DNA from: Scytalidium lignicola
Lineage: Eukaryota; Ascomycota; Leotiomycetes
Length of the DNA: 64,000 nucleotides
Assembly (NCBI GenBank): GCA_002812745.2
Contig: NCSJ02000003.1
Location: 124,001-188,000 of the forward strand
Reading direction: 5' to 3'
This document shows, piece after piece, positions 24,244-36,369 of the stretch; within the stretch, counting starts at the first letter, position 1; each line of letters opens with the position of its first letter. The position numbers and the translations under genes were made by a program. The notes beneath the pieces were generated by a model. It saw only the letters and a list, made by a program, of their open reading frames with translations, was not told the origin of the DNA and ran no database searches.

Positions 24244-24739
24244 TTAATCATATGCTATCGCTTGAGCAGTGGCATCTGCATCTCTCGTCCTCCTCTCGTC
24301 GTTACTCGCCTCGTTCAACGTGTCCCTTCTGGTCTGCTTCTTTTGGTCTTGCAATTGACTGCCCAACTTTCCTTTCGGCTTACTCGTCGCACTCTTTGCT
24401 CTTGCCTAAAAACCGGTGTATCAGCTCAAGCTCGCTCCAAGGCTACTTCTACTAGACACATCACAGCTTCCAAGGATCCGAAGCTGGTCCATAACGAGAC
24501 AACTTCCTACACACCTCTGCAGCAGCAGCAGCTTTCCTTCTGGCCTCTGCTGTTGTAACATCACCAGTGCCAGACGAAGTCGTACCACTTGAACTACCAC
24601 CCAGCGTCCGCGGTGGACCACCGACTACTTTCCGGGGTAATGACGACGTCCGGTTGTTGCTTGGAGGAGGCGCCGAGTCGAGCGTACGCCCTGGCTGCGC
24701 AAACGGATCGTCCGATTGCTTGCCGCAGAGGTTTCCCAT
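24244..24739 (-). CDS. Small conserved fungal protein with N-myristoylation signal
   Basis: Exons 24739-24515 and 24405-24244 join with a GTGTGT donor to give 128 aa. The start MGNLCGK has Gly2 and Cys5, a dual myristoylation and palmitoylation pattern, which suggests membrane anchoring. The middle is Pro/Ser/Gly-rich and contains PRKVVGGPPRTLGG. The second exon gives an Ala/Lys/Gln-rich, probably helical tail (KGKLGSQLQDQKKQ, then RDADATAQAIAYD). I recall similar short proteins in many Pezizomycotina but no named function. It is tail-to-tail with PRP5 (210 bp between stops). Confidence 0.75.
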
Positions 24740-25796
24740 TGTCTCACGAGGAAGCTTCTGTGGAAACTATATACAAATATAGGAAGAAAGGCGTTATAAA
24801 GGCGTGGGTGGATTGAGAGTGGCTATCGGCGCATTGTAGCTTTGCGGAGATGTCGTCGCAATCACCCATGTACCGCAGTTCGTACCCGTCCAGCCATGAC
24901 ATGCTTGGTACCTGGGGGCTGTGCTGGGATAAGGGCAGTCACGTGAGATAAGAAAGACTGATTGCGTTCGACAAAAAGATCGACCTCATTCACTTCATTC
25001 TGTGTGATTTTGGTGAGTCGCCCAGGTCTCTTATTTGTAATTGAGAGCATTCTCCTCGGAATACTGCTCCTCAGCGCCTTGATTTGTGAACCTTCTTACC
25101 CATGCTATTTGTGGACTTTGGAGGATAAGTGGTTATCGATAGGTTACAAACCGTGCATACACCCATCCCTGACTTAGCTAATGAGGGCAGGAGCATTTGA
25201 CAACCCCGGCCGCCGACCGAGGCTAAGGAACTAATTTGTTCCTGACGGAAATCCAGCAACACCTAAGTTTCTCGAAGAATTACGATATTCTCTATAACTG
25301 CATTCACTTTGCTGCGAAAATGATATAATAAATAATAAAAATTGCAATCATTATACTCGCCGACGACTTTTATGGGCCAAATGGTGCTTGAGAATGGATA
25401 CCTCAGACGTAAGTGCGAGGCCACGGTTTTTTGATGTAATCCTCCCTGGTGAGTACCCGGATGGCTACCCTCATGCGCCCCGGTTGACCTCATTCATCGT
25501 AGCCATAGGGCCTAACCGTTCCTCACGAATTCCACCGCTTGGCCGCTAGGGAACATAGATCGTATGTGTGACGGCGTGCTCGAATTCATGGCCAGCTGCT
25601 CTCTTTCTTTTTCTTTTCAAATCTTCCTCTTGTGGCATCCTGCGAGGTAGTTGTCTGAACGCAGAACCAATCGAGCGAAAAAAATTCGAGGCGACTTCGA
25701 CGGCTATATACAGACACAGCCTTGTTCTTGGTACTTAGTACTTTGTGCGTGTGTCTGTCTGTGCATGTTCGCGTGCAAAAGCCTGAACAACGCACC
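24740..25796. promoter_or_regulatory. Divergent intergenic region myristoylated protein/C2H2 factor
   Basis: 1057 bp with both promoters. The last 200 bp before the C2H2 gene include an open frame led by TTG that runs into the coding frame, but the first ATG in frame is at 25797. No RNA gene seen. Confidence 0.4.
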
Positions 25797-28092
25797 ATGC
25801 TCGATATCCCACAAGGTCAGCAAGGGTTCGAATGCCCAGATACCATTGCTCCAGAGCAGATCCTCTCCTGGGACCCTTTCGGATGTGTCCCAGCCAACAC
25901 GGCTTTTCCTGCGCAGCCACAGCCGCCTTCACAGTCTTTTTTTGACAGCTACAAGGAAATGGCAGGCACGAACCGTCCAGCATCTGCTCCTGTCTTTCGC
26001 CACGCAGGGGACCACTCACCCATGCCCACCTTCCATTGCGGTAGTGGTGCTGGTAGCGGTTCTGATTACCCACGGGGCAGCAACTTTCTCGGCCAGCAGT
26101 TCGGTAACCCAGCGTCTACACCAAACCGGCGCAAGAGACCTTTCCAAGCTGTTGATAGCCAAACCTCGGATGGATATCAACGGTCCAGCAACGATACCAG
26201 CGGTAATCGCTTCCATATAGCCTCTGACTCAGTCACAACCTCACACTATAGCACATGTTGTAGTAGCTGTTCCGAGGGTATTCCTTGCGCAGCTCCAGAC
26301 TGTGAGCTTCAAAAAGAAGTACTTGTCCAGTGTAACTTAGGCTCCTGTGACCAATCTATATGCTCCGGTGAATGCCTCTCTACTGGGCTCCAAGAGCAAC
26401 AAGAGGTTATGGAAGCGACTTCTGCCCGAGCCAACAGCGTATCGGATTGGGATTATTCAGTGTGGAATGCAGAAGGAAGATCGCCGCAACCCACGAACAA
26501 TCCACCACAAGGCCACTTGATTGATCCAAACTTGACATTTGACAACTTTCCCGGCCTACACACCATGGCTACAGATACAACGACTTCAGGGACTCCTGCG
26601 ACCGCCTCACCTTCTACAGGGCTTTATAACTCGACCCCTTTCTCTCAAGAATCGTCGCTTCCACCTCAGTATGGCGACCCTGCATCACCGTCAAGCCACA
26701 TCGGAGACTTTGCCTCTATACTATCAGGAGCGGGCACTAGGTTCTCCGATTCTGTCCTTGCCGAGTCGCAAAATCAATTATATGGTCAGTCGCAGAGTCA
26801 AACCATGAACTGTGCCTGGGATCATTGTGGTCAAGAGTTCAACAATGAATACGACTGGTACCGTCACTTTCATCAAAATCATATTGACCCTCAAGTGACC
26901 TTCATCTGCCCTATTACGGGACAATGCCCTGGAAATATTGGCTCACATCCCGTTAACCACTTAGTGGTTGACCATGGCTGGAATTTTGACAGCTCTGGTT
27001 ATCTTTGTCCGGACCCTATTTGTTTGGAGAGGAATGAAACATTTTGTAATCCGGATATGCTTCATAACCACTTTGATGAGAGTCATTCAAAACCGGTCCA
27101 AGGCGAATTACACTGCGAATGGGATACTTGCGGCGTTGCAGTAGCAGATCCAATACAGTTGATTGCTCATCTCAATGAACAACACAAGGTGCATATTCCA
27201 ACCGTAATAGAGGAAGAAATCAATTTATCAATGCCCTTATTTGAGTCGGGATCTACCATATCGAATCCTCCGTCTGAACTAACTCCACCCGAGTCAGAGG
27301 AAAAGCCATCGACTGTTTCACCGCAGGCTACTATAGATGATGGAACTACACTCCGCTGCCAATGGAAGATGGAATCAGGTGACATCTGTGGGGTACTTGC
27401 TGATTCCGAAGCTGCTCTCCATAATCATGTGAAAAATCATCTGGCGGAATTATCAAAACAGACTGGCTACTTATGTCGCTGGAAGGGCTGTACCCGTGAT
27501 GAGAAACGTGGAACTGAGCAGGGTTTCACCCAAAGGGGCAAGTTAGAAAGGCATATGGCAACTCATACAGGATGTTAGTGTCCTACCTCCCACTTCTCGC
27601 TATCTATATAATCTAACCACTAATAGTCAAATCCTCCCGCTGCGATGTGTGTGGTCTCCTCTTCTCAGCCCCACAAGCCTTAAAACAGCACATACTCCTC
27701 CACACTGGAGAGAAGCCGTGGGGATGTCGATTTTGTGACAAAAAGTTTCCACAGCAGAGTGCTGCCAGTATGTCTCCTTATATCTTTCTTGCGATCTACA
27801 CTAACCAAAACAAGCCATCCATGAGCGTACTCATACAAAAGAAAAACCACTCGAATGTGAAACGTGTGGGAGAAGATTCTCGGAATCTTCAAATCTAGCC
27901 AAGCATCGCAAGATCCACGGTGATAAGGGACGGCATATATGCAGAGTAGAAGGCTGCAAAAAAGCATTTGTTCGACTGGACCAGTTAAAACGCCACGTGG
28001 CTAGCACACATCCTGAAGTTGCTGCGAAGAGCGCCGCAGAGCGTGCTAATGCTTTAAAACCATCTACGCTCTCTGAATCGCCTTCTATTTAA
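25797..28092 (+). CDS. C2H2 zinc-finger transcription factor, Zap1/ZafA-like
   Basis: Likely zinc-responsive transcription factor in the nucleus. Exons are 25797-27573, 27627-27767 and 27815-28092, giving 731 aa. The N-terminal half is Ser/Pro/Gln-rich with a cysteine cluster near residues 155-205 (CCSSCSEGIPC, CNLGSCDQSICSGEC). Spread C2H2 fingers start at CAWDHCGQEFNNEYDW and CEWDTCGVAVADP, then CRWKGCTRDEKRGTEQGF. A tight C-terminal array follows: CDVCGLLFSAPQALKQH, CRFCDKKFPQQSA, CETCGRRFSESSNLAKH and CRVEGCKKAFVRLDQLKRH. This arrangement matches Zap1/ZafA, which activate zinc transporter genes when zinc is low. That role is inferred from architecture; another C2H2 regulator remains possible. 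Confidence 0.8.
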
Positions 28093-29261
28093 GATTTGGA
28101 TTTCACGGATCGGTCATATACACAATGCATCATAGGGGGGCATCATTTTGAGAAGACCAGCCAAGCAAAAGAGGGAATTGGTTAATGGTTTAATCACGGC
28201 GTTACTTTTGGAGTATTGGTATAGGTTCGGTTTTGGAAAAGGGGGCACAAATAAATTGGTGTTTTGGGTAGGTAGGTAGGTAGGTATAATGGCCGGGTTG
28301 GGTAAAAAGCATGAGAATTGGGTTGGTTAATTGTTCAATCAAATATCGATATCCCTGGATAGCTTAAATTTCATTTTTATTCAAACCTATAGAGTACGTT
28401 GACGTAACAAGTGCTGCTTTACTGGCATCGGGTACTGTCACCTTCCGACCTCATAATACTGTACACTGTTGAGCGCCTCCTATGCCTCTCGGGCAAATCG
28501 GGACTAGACCAACTAGAGGAATGTGCAGTGAGAGACTAAGTGGAGATCCTACCGGCCTCGGGCGTCAAGTTCACCACCCTCGCTGGGAGGGATGCGTTTG
28601 TTGTAGCCCCGGTTGGTGCTCAAACTCATCGTCGTAATTTACGTCGCCAGACTCAAATTTCTTTTCAGCGTAGGTGTTTATGCCAGAATCATTCACACTT
28701 GCGCCCTGGGGATGGGCATTTCCGGTCTTGGACTGGTAGGTGTTGAGGTCGGCACGGCCAAATTTTAATTCATTTCAAATTTAACAGAACAGCCGTATGA
28801 ATATGCTCTCTTACTCGAATATGTTTTCTCTAGTATAAGTATAACTACTGGATATGAAAACACAGTTATGGCAGTTACTTAGTATCAGTGATCCTAAACA
28901 TCTCAATCCATGTCCATGGTTGAGCTAGTACTGTATTCGAAGAAACAGGATATAAATAAGGAGGTCTTTAAAGGGTAATAGAAAGTAGCATGTGGTATTG
29001 CGATAAAACAAACCGCCGCTATCTAGCAGATTGTCTACATCTTTATGTAGAGGTACCTCATAATTGCTATCCAGACTCAGATTTCACGGAATTCACTCAA
29101 AACTCAGTACAGACAATATTTTTGCTCCAGTCGTGATTTTATTGAGTAGACATCATGCCAGCCATGATAATTTTCGATGATACACCGTGATGACCCGTTA
29201 AAAAATCAAGCCATCTGCAAAAGAGCCAATGACACAAACCGATCCAAACCCAACGCCCTTT
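28093..29261. other. Convergent intergenic region C2H2 factor/RPL35
   Basis: 1169 bp between stop codons. It carries a GGTA microsatellite at 28267-28286 and TACTGTA motifs at 28457 and 28929. Only short, low-complexity frames occur. No gene seen. Confidence 0.45.
28267..28286. repeat. GGTA microsatellite, five units
   Basis: Five perfect consecutive GGTA units in the 3' flank of the C2H2 gene. Confidence 0.9.
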
Positions 29262-29999
29262 CTATTCCGCCTATATTTTTAAAAGAGAAACAAGTCAGTC
29301 ATTGGGTAATTTGTTGAGAACTAAATATAAAAATATAACCAATATCTCGCTCCGATCCTCCTCCTTCTCCCTCAGGAGATGGAAGGGTTCACTTGCAGAG
29401 CTATATTTTTCAAAAACCCGAACATACCTTGACAGCAAACTTGCGTTGAGGGAAATGCGTCTCTCGTTTCTTCTGCTTCTCTGATTTTAATTCACTCTCG
29501 TGCTTGGTCAACCGTCTTCGGATGGCACGGGTCTGCTTTGGTCGGAGGTCGAGTGGGAGGTACTTCTTCTTGGCGTAGAAAAGACGGAGTTGCGCGCGTT
29601 GGTTGGCATTGATGACTGTGAGGACCTTGGCGATTGACTTTCGGAGATCGTGGCTGTATAGAACATAGTGTTAGTACTTCTTCTACACATCATGATCTTT
29701 TTCTTTATCCTCCTAGGCATAGAATTTCCCTTTTCTTTAGGGCGCCCCAAAATTGTAATTCGATCGTGGAAAATTAACGCACATTTTGGTGAGCTTTGAT
29801 GAGGATCCTCCGGCAATCTTCTGTGTGCGCAGCTGACCAAGCTCAGTCTTGAGCTCAACGAGTTGCTTCTTCAGGTCTTCCTTGTTCTTGGACCAGAGCT
29901 GGCCAGTCTTAACTTTTCCGGACGACTGTCACAAAGATTCGAATTAGCCTCCATATAACCACCAAAAACCTAATATCTCAAGGCAGCGTCCCATACCAT
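29262..29999 (-). CDS. rpl35: 60S ribosomal protein L35 (uL29)
   Basis: Structural protein of the large ribosomal subunit at the tunnel exit. Four exons give 126 aa: 29999-29997 (the ATG alone), 29925-29783, 29653-29428 and 29270-29262 (Ala-Glu-stop). The sequence is clearly uL29: [66 protein letters not shown]. The start codon is directly followed by a GTATGG donor. The last exon of three codons is placed by a TATAG acceptor and yields the expected AVKA-like end. The terminal micro-exon is the weakest part. Divergent from GOS1 by 319 bp. Confidence 0.93.
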
Positions 30000-30318
30000 T
30001 GTGGATGTGTGTCGTGAATAAAGTTGTCGGATTGATGCTGGTCGTCGGGAATGTCCTCGAGAAATTGACGTTCAATTTCGCGATCTCGAATTTCTGTGTG
30101 GGATTTCCAACCCCCTCAGGCGAGGGCGCTTGGTTATATTAGGTTAGTGTGGTCTCCAGCCACAGTGGTGTCACATGACCGTGCCGGTGACGACGCCTCA
30201 ACTTCGATGGGAACCTCAATCGTCGTTGGATGGCGTGGAACATTGAACGGCCACCAACCCCAGGAAGTCCGACAACAACTCCCTGAGAATTGTATAATTT
30301 CGCGGATTAAACTGTAAA
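30000..30318. promoter_or_regulatory. Bidirectional promoter region RPL35/GOS1
   Basis: 319 bp between divergent starts; the promoter must serve a ribosomal protein gene and a SNARE gene. I identified no specific element. Confidence 0.4.
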
Positions 30319-31109
30319 ATGTCTTCTTCCACCGGAACGGGCTGGGCCCAGCTCCGACAACAAGCGCGATCATTAGAGACACAGGTAAGGAATTCCTCAA
30401 CAGAATATCTGGACCTCAGGACTGACCATATATTAGACAGAAAGTTTATTCCATACATACTCCCAATTTGCGGCGGTCCCTAATATCCCTCCAAAGCCAA
30501 CAGACGAGGAGAGAGAGACGGAGGCTAGGATACAAGAGCTCTTGGAGAAAGTGAGAATGCACCGTTCGCTTTAGTACTTCGCTAGGGGATGCTCACCATT
30601 CGCAGCGGGAAAACCTCATAGCACAATTATCACGATTACTAGATTCAGAAGCGACCCTCACAGCCTCGGCGCTAAAACAGAATAACCTCTCTCGACATCG
30701 AGAAATACTTGCGGATCACCGAAGAGAAGTATCGAAACTCAAATCGACAATACAAGATGTCCGGAATCGCGCGAATCTACTTTCAAACGTGAGAAGCGAT
30801 ATTGATGCCTATCGATCTAATAACCCAGAAGCTGCCGAGGCCGATTATATGCTCGAGGAGAGAGGAAGGTTAGATAACAGTCATAATATGGCTGATAGTG
30901 TCCTGAGCCAGGCATATGCTGTCAATGAGAGCTTCATGCTGCAAAGAGACACAATGGCTAACATTAACCGGAGAATTAAGGGCGCGGCTAGTCAAATCCC
31001 CGGTCTGAATAATTTAATCGGGAGAATATCAGCAAAGAAGAGGAGGGATGGCATCATCATGGGGTCATTCATTGCATTCTGCTTCCTCATGTTCGTGTAT
31101 TTCTTGTGA
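30319..31109 (+). CDS. gos1: Golgi SNARE GOS1/GOS28
   Basis: Qb-SNARE for intra-Golgi and ER-Golgi vesicle fusion. Exons 30319-30384, 30437-30550 and 30606-31109 give 227 aa, the normal size. The N-terminus (GWAQLRQQARSLETQTESL) and helical N-domain fit Gos1. The SNARE motif lies around residues 145-205 (AYAVNESFMLQRDTMANINR), and the protein ends in a single tail-anchor membrane segment (IIMGSFIAFCFLMFVYFL). It is tail-to-tail with ATP10, stops 196 bp apart. Confidence 0.92.
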
Positions 31110-31305
31110 TGAAACGGCGGTTCGTATTATTGTACTGGCATTGTTATATGATGGCGGGCGTTCATACCGAATGGGAGCGAATTGATTAATGTTTGTACGG
31201 ATATGGGTATATTTGAGATAAGGCCACGAATACTATTACACGCAGTGCGTCTCTTGCACTGGGATAATTTATACAGTTTTTGCTCCGGTTTTCTTTACCT
31301 GCCTC

Positions 31306-32353
31306 TCATTGCCGCTTTTGTGCGGCAGGCTTCTCCTGCTTCCGATTTCGATACTCCTCAACTAGCCGTCTGAGACCTTTAACCAAGCCTTCCTTTTCGT
31401 CCGGTTCAGCATTGCCACTACCTGCCCATCTGATCTTACAATCTCCATCTAGGAGGTAGGTATAACCAACCTTGCTATTCAACAACCCAATTGCATCCTT
31501 ATTCTCGTCGGTTACCCCTTTTCTAACTACGAAATATCGGTCCCAGTCTTCCTTCCGTAATCTACGCCTCAACCTCGGTCTAAACAATTTGATGATCCAG
31601 GCTTTCATAAAATTATCCTCGATGTTAATCTGGATTTTCTGGGCCACATCCTTGTTGTATTCCAAAACTTGATGTAATTCCGGATTTTGTTTCTCAGATG
31701 CGAATGTGGCTGCTTGGTTCTCGGCCCAGGCACTGTTAAAGATACTCACTACGGACACTTTGTCTTCCAACACTGAAGTTGTATCCCGGAGTTTCTTGTC
31801 CTTTATCAGAGTCCGTCCGTGGAAGTTTGGGAAGTATAAAGCACGATCAGCCCTGAAGAGCTTCGGGGGTGCTACGAAGGATTTGCCTTTGTGATGGCGC
31901 ATGTTGCTCCATTCTCGGTAGTACGGAGTAGACATCTTTGCTGTCCTACAGGGGTAATTAGAGCTCCTCTATAGCATCATCTACATACAATTAAACTCAC
32001 AATTGCTTCCTCCTGATAATATGCTTGTCATAATTAACAAAATCATCTCTCCTTTCCCTCCATGACCGATTATCTATTCCGGTATTATCCCCAGCCCTTG
32101 GTGGTTTCGTAACTCCAATGGGCCGGTCCAATGGCTTAGGTGTGAACTCCGTCACAGCTTTCCCAGAAGTTCGCGGTGCACCTTCCAGGGCTGAGGGTGG
32201 TGGTGTTGCTGGAGTTTCTAGAGCTGAAGTTGAAGGCTTTGCCTCTTTCGCATCTTGATATGAGGCGCTGAATGAGCGCCATTGACAGCTCAAACAAGCA
32301 CCAGAATCCAATCTGGTGCTCACAGACCACCAAGGTTTTCGTGAGAGGAACAT
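31306..32353 (-). CDS. atp10: Mitochondrial ATPase complex assembly factor ATP10
   Basis: Inner-membrane chaperone needed to assemble the Fo sector (subunit 6) of ATP synthase. Exons 32353-32001 and 31945-31306 join at a GTGAGT donor, giving 330 aa. The N-terminus (MFLSRKPWWSVSTRLDSG) is basic and looks like a presequence. Family hallmarks are DNTGIDNRSWRERRDDF, the spliced LTAKMSTPYYREWSNM and PKLFRADRALYFPNFHG. The C-terminal region has the typical LLNSKVGYTYLLDGDCKIRW. It shares a 269-bp divergent promoter with the BCKDH E2 gene, another mitochondrial protein. Confidence 0.92.
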
Positions 32354-32622
32354 TGCTGGTTGCCCTGGCTGACTTTTCTAGAAGCAATTCATCCTTGACA
32401 TCCGTCGCGAAATTCTGCCAGGCACGCCAAGCCCAGCTCGGGCCACCCAATGACGGTGTTGTTGGTTCCTTCGGCTCTGGAGATTACACCGCTGATAGCC
32501 GTCGGTTGTGGAGTCCCCAGACGGAGGGCAAGCACCTCTTCTCATAATCATGGCTCTCAATGATGGGGGACGCACACATTCTTTCCTTTTACAAAGTATA
32601 GAGTATAGAGTTTGTTGCCAGA
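32354..32622. promoter_or_regulatory. Short bidirectional promoter ATP10/BCKDH E2
   Basis: 269 bp between divergent ATGs of two mitochondrial genes. No consensus element was recognised. Confidence 0.45.
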
Positions 32623-34120
32623 ATGCGTTTTCAGATTTATTCTAGAATTTCTGCGCGGCAATGGCATGCCTATAAGAACCTCAGGTTCCCTAGACAACAT
32701 CCGTACAGACCATTCCATGCCTCGGCCAGTCACCAAGTCATAAAGCCGTTCCTACTGGCGGATATTGGAGAAGGTTAGTTTTACAATAGATCGTAGAACT
32801 GATTAGAGATTTTAACAAGTACGCACAGGTATTAGAGAATGCGAAATCATTCAATGGTTCGTTGAGCCAGAAGCTCGCGTCGAGGAATGGGATAAGCTAT
32901 GTGAGGTGCAAAGTGACAAGGCCTCGGTAGAGATTACGAGTCGATTTGCTGGAGTAATTAAAAGGCTACATTATGATGCTGGAGAAATGGCTCAGGTAGG
33001 AAAGCCACTGGTGGATATTGATATTCAGGGCGAGATTAAGAAAGAGGATTTAGAAGCTTTGACGGAGAAAGTAGAGGGCTCTGAGACACCGTCCTCTGCT
33101 CCTTCTCCAACAAGTGAAGCAATAGAAGTGAGAAGCCCGGAGACTGAAGAGCCTTCTAAAGAAGTATCAATTCAAATTCCAGGGAAGCATGCAACACTAG
33201 CTACTCCTGCAGTACGACACCTCATAAAAGAGCATAACGTCAAAATCACGGACATCCAAGGAACAGGAAAAGATGGACGGGTCCTAAAAGAAGATGTCTA
33301 TCAATTCATAAAGCAAAGGGATAATCCTCCTATAGCAACATCTACAACGTCTAGCTTGGCAACCTCACCCCCAGATACAACAGGCCCCCAAAAGGAAACC
33401 ACAACCCAACTCACACCGATCCAATTGCAAATGTTCAAAACCATGACCCGCTCCCTCACAATCCCCCACTTCGTCTACGCTGACGAGGTAGACTACACCA
33501 ATCTCTTCAGCCTGCGAAAAAGACTGAACAAAACTCTCGCGAAGGAAACATCCTCATTCCCAGTCACAAAACTATCCTACCTGCCCTTCGTTATCAAAGC
33601 CACCTCTCTAGCGCTCAACAGCTACCCGATACTAAACGCCCGTGTGGACACTGATCCAACCAGCCAGAAACCCGTGCTAGTCATGCGAAGCCAACACAAC
33701 ATCGGCGTGGCAATGGACACGCCTCAGGGCCTTCTGGTGCCGGTCATCAAGAACGTGGCCACGCTGAGTGTCCTAGATATTGCAGTCGAACTGCAGCGCC
33801 TCCAGGGTCTAGCAGCGCTAGGGAAACTCAGCAGTACAGACCTCACGGGAGGTACCATCACCGTCACCAACATCGGATCCATAGGAGGCACGTACGTGTC
33901 GCCGGTGATTGTGGACACGACTGTGGCCATCATGGGCCTGGGCAAGGTGCGGGCCGTGCCAGCTTTCGACGACGAGGGCCAAGTGGTGAGGAGGGAGATG
34001 TGCGCCGTTAGCTGGAGCGCGGACCATAGGGTTATAGATGGGGCCACGATGGCGAGGGCGGCGGATGTGATCAAGGAGTTGGTGGAGGAGCCGGATCGGC
34101 TGGTTTTGCATTTGCGGTGA
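32623..34120 (+). CDS. Branched-chain 2-oxoacid dehydrogenase E2 (lipoamide acyltransferase)
   Basis: Core acyltransferase of the mitochondrial complex that degrades valine, leucine and isoleucine 2-oxo acids. Exons 32623-32773 and 32829-34120 give 480 aa. Residues 1-37 form a basic presequence. The lipoyl domain has its attachment lysine at K81 in QSDKASVEI. The E3-binding domain lies near 190-225 (ATPAVRHLIKEHNVKITDI), and the catalytic domain ends with H450-R-V-I-D454-G. The lipoyl and peripheral domains are joined by Pro/Ser/Thr-rich linkers. Similarity to pyruvate E2 is ruled out by the KPFLLADIGEG start and by the single lipoyl domain with this linker pattern. The codon usage is GC-rich in the catalytic part. 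Confidence 0.9.
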
Positions 34121-36369
34121 GAGAGAGAGGAGTTAGTTAAGGAAGTTAAGAGGGGTTAAGGGAGATACTTTACCTTGATACCATCCCCACCAGAGATAAA
34201 TCTCCTCCCTTCTCATCCCTGTAGTTGATGTTAGATAACCATACCCTGAGTTGATGAGAGATGACGAGTATGAATAGGGAAAGCTGGGTGGCTTTAGGAG
34301 TCCCCAGTAGTAAGAATAATGAATGAGGATTTATCGGTTACTTCAGGTGTAGTTAGAAACACAGGAGTAATAAAAAGGAGTAGAATTCAAAAAGAATTTC
34401 CATGTCTTCTACTTTTTCTAATTTTTATTGTACCTCACATCGCATCATGCCATACATAAAATCCTACTTCATATTGTCAGGGCTAGAACTTTACTCCGTC
34501 AAACGCTACCTGCAAAAATACACAAAACAAGTAACTCCCCCCCTTGTCTCCTCTGTCCTGCTGCTACTGTCCCTCGGCAAGGGCTACCAAGTCCAAAGAA
34601 ACCCCTACAAATCATGTAGCAGGAAAAGGGACGACGTGGATACCACCTTGACAATGTGACGTTGTAGATGTCCTGTCCGCTGCATTGCCGCTATTACTTT
34701 TCTTGTCCTCTGTCATTTTTCTCCCCTGGTTTGCTACTTCTTACTCTATTGCTTAATACAGGTCTGATACAAGGTCACTACCGGACAACCATAGCAGCGG
34801 GACGGGGGTTACTGTAATAAAATGCTCCACGTCACTATTTGCTAGTTCATTTGGTCTGTGTTTCTAGGCCACTGGCTAGTTGGAGAGCGGTCAAGAAGCA
34901 AGGGAAGGAAAATAAGCAAGCAAGCGCAAAGGAGAGAAGAAGCCCACGTAACCATGTATACTACAGTACCATGGACCTCTATACAGCAACTGTACTGTAC
35001 TGTGCAGTGCTTTGTTCTCCACAATTCTCTTCTGTTGTACACGCATTATCCCCATGCACCCCGGAATATAGGATCAAAAGAAGCCCAGCCCAGTGCAGTC
35101 TAGCCTGTGGCTAGTTTTGTATAGCAACGATGATCATTTTAGAACTGTAGATATATCTTCACAAGTTAAGCATGGTTGTAGGGATTCCATAATCATCTGC
35201 AGGCTGATGAAAACGTGCAGTGCAGGACAGCTTGCATGCGTCGTCTACTGCGGGAAAGTCATAGGGGATACCGAGGCCAACAAAATCACCACCAAAAGAC
35301 GGGCATAGAGGAAAAAGAAAGGAGCACGAGACGAAACAAACCAGCTGACAAAGAGCCAACCCCAGACTAATGCAAGCACACTCATCCAATTTATTGGGTA
35401 CCATACAAAAATAGATATATGCAGCAATAAAACTTATCATTTTTGGTATTGTATTCGGAGGTCTTGTGACGAAAATTCTTTAAAATCTTTCTCTAAAAAT
35501 CAAGAAAATAGGAGGGAATATATCCTGCAAAAAGCCTTCTGCTTTAGCAAAAATAGCNAAAAAAATAGATNAAAAAAAGCCCAACGCAATGCAAACAGCC
35601 AATTAGTTAATTTTGCAGCCCAAACCCCAGAGCCCAACGCGCCGAACTATTCCAGACCAGAAACCAATCCTGCCAAACCCTTTCAAAGTTTTCCATTACT
35701 TGCGTCAGCCTATGCTATGCATAATGGCTTTTATTGTTGAAATCTTAATTTTTTTTTAATGCCGCTGTATGCTGTGCATCTCCGCAACCCCATGGGGAGA
35801 AAAGCGAGAGTTCAATGCACACATACCTTGTCCTATCGTAGCCCGATATGTATGCAACCAGTTCCAAAACTAGAAATAAGAAGAGTTTGGCGATGGTAAG
35901 CTGAAGAGCACAAGCCAACCATTTTCGCCAAAACCAAAGGAAATTTTTCCATCCATAAAACGCCTGAGAAAGAAGAGAGGGGTCCGGTCTATGTTAGGCG
36001 GTCCTATTTGCCTGTTCCGGGGAGGCTCGTAAGGGAAAATAGAAATAGAGCAAATTCGAAAAAAATAACGCAATAACTCCTTTTGCCTATGAAGGTCCGC
36101 ATCCGAGACGCGGCAGCGCGGCGCGGTCCGATAATCATCAGGAAATCTCCACCTGCTCGTAGTTTCTTGACACCCTCCCTGCTAAAGCCCCCCTATTGGT
36201 TGTCCATAAAATCTGCACCTGTGAGCAATAGACTCAAAGGGAAACAATTATCGACGGATGTTTCCCCCTGGTCAATTTTGCATGACGGGAAGAATTCAAG
36301 AGCGGGCTGGAGGGGAGGCGAAAAGCCCCCACTTTCACAGCAGAGTAATAGCGGAGTGATAGCGGAGTG
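34121..36369. other. Long convergent intergenic region, no gene seen
   Basis: 2.25 kb between two stop codons, unusually long for a convergent pair here. It holds three TACTGTA/TACAGTA motifs (34810, 34972, 34993) and two ambiguous bases (35558, 35571) beside A runs. No frame resembles a protein. It could hold long 3' UTRs or an unrecognised noncoding RNA. Confidence 0.45.
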
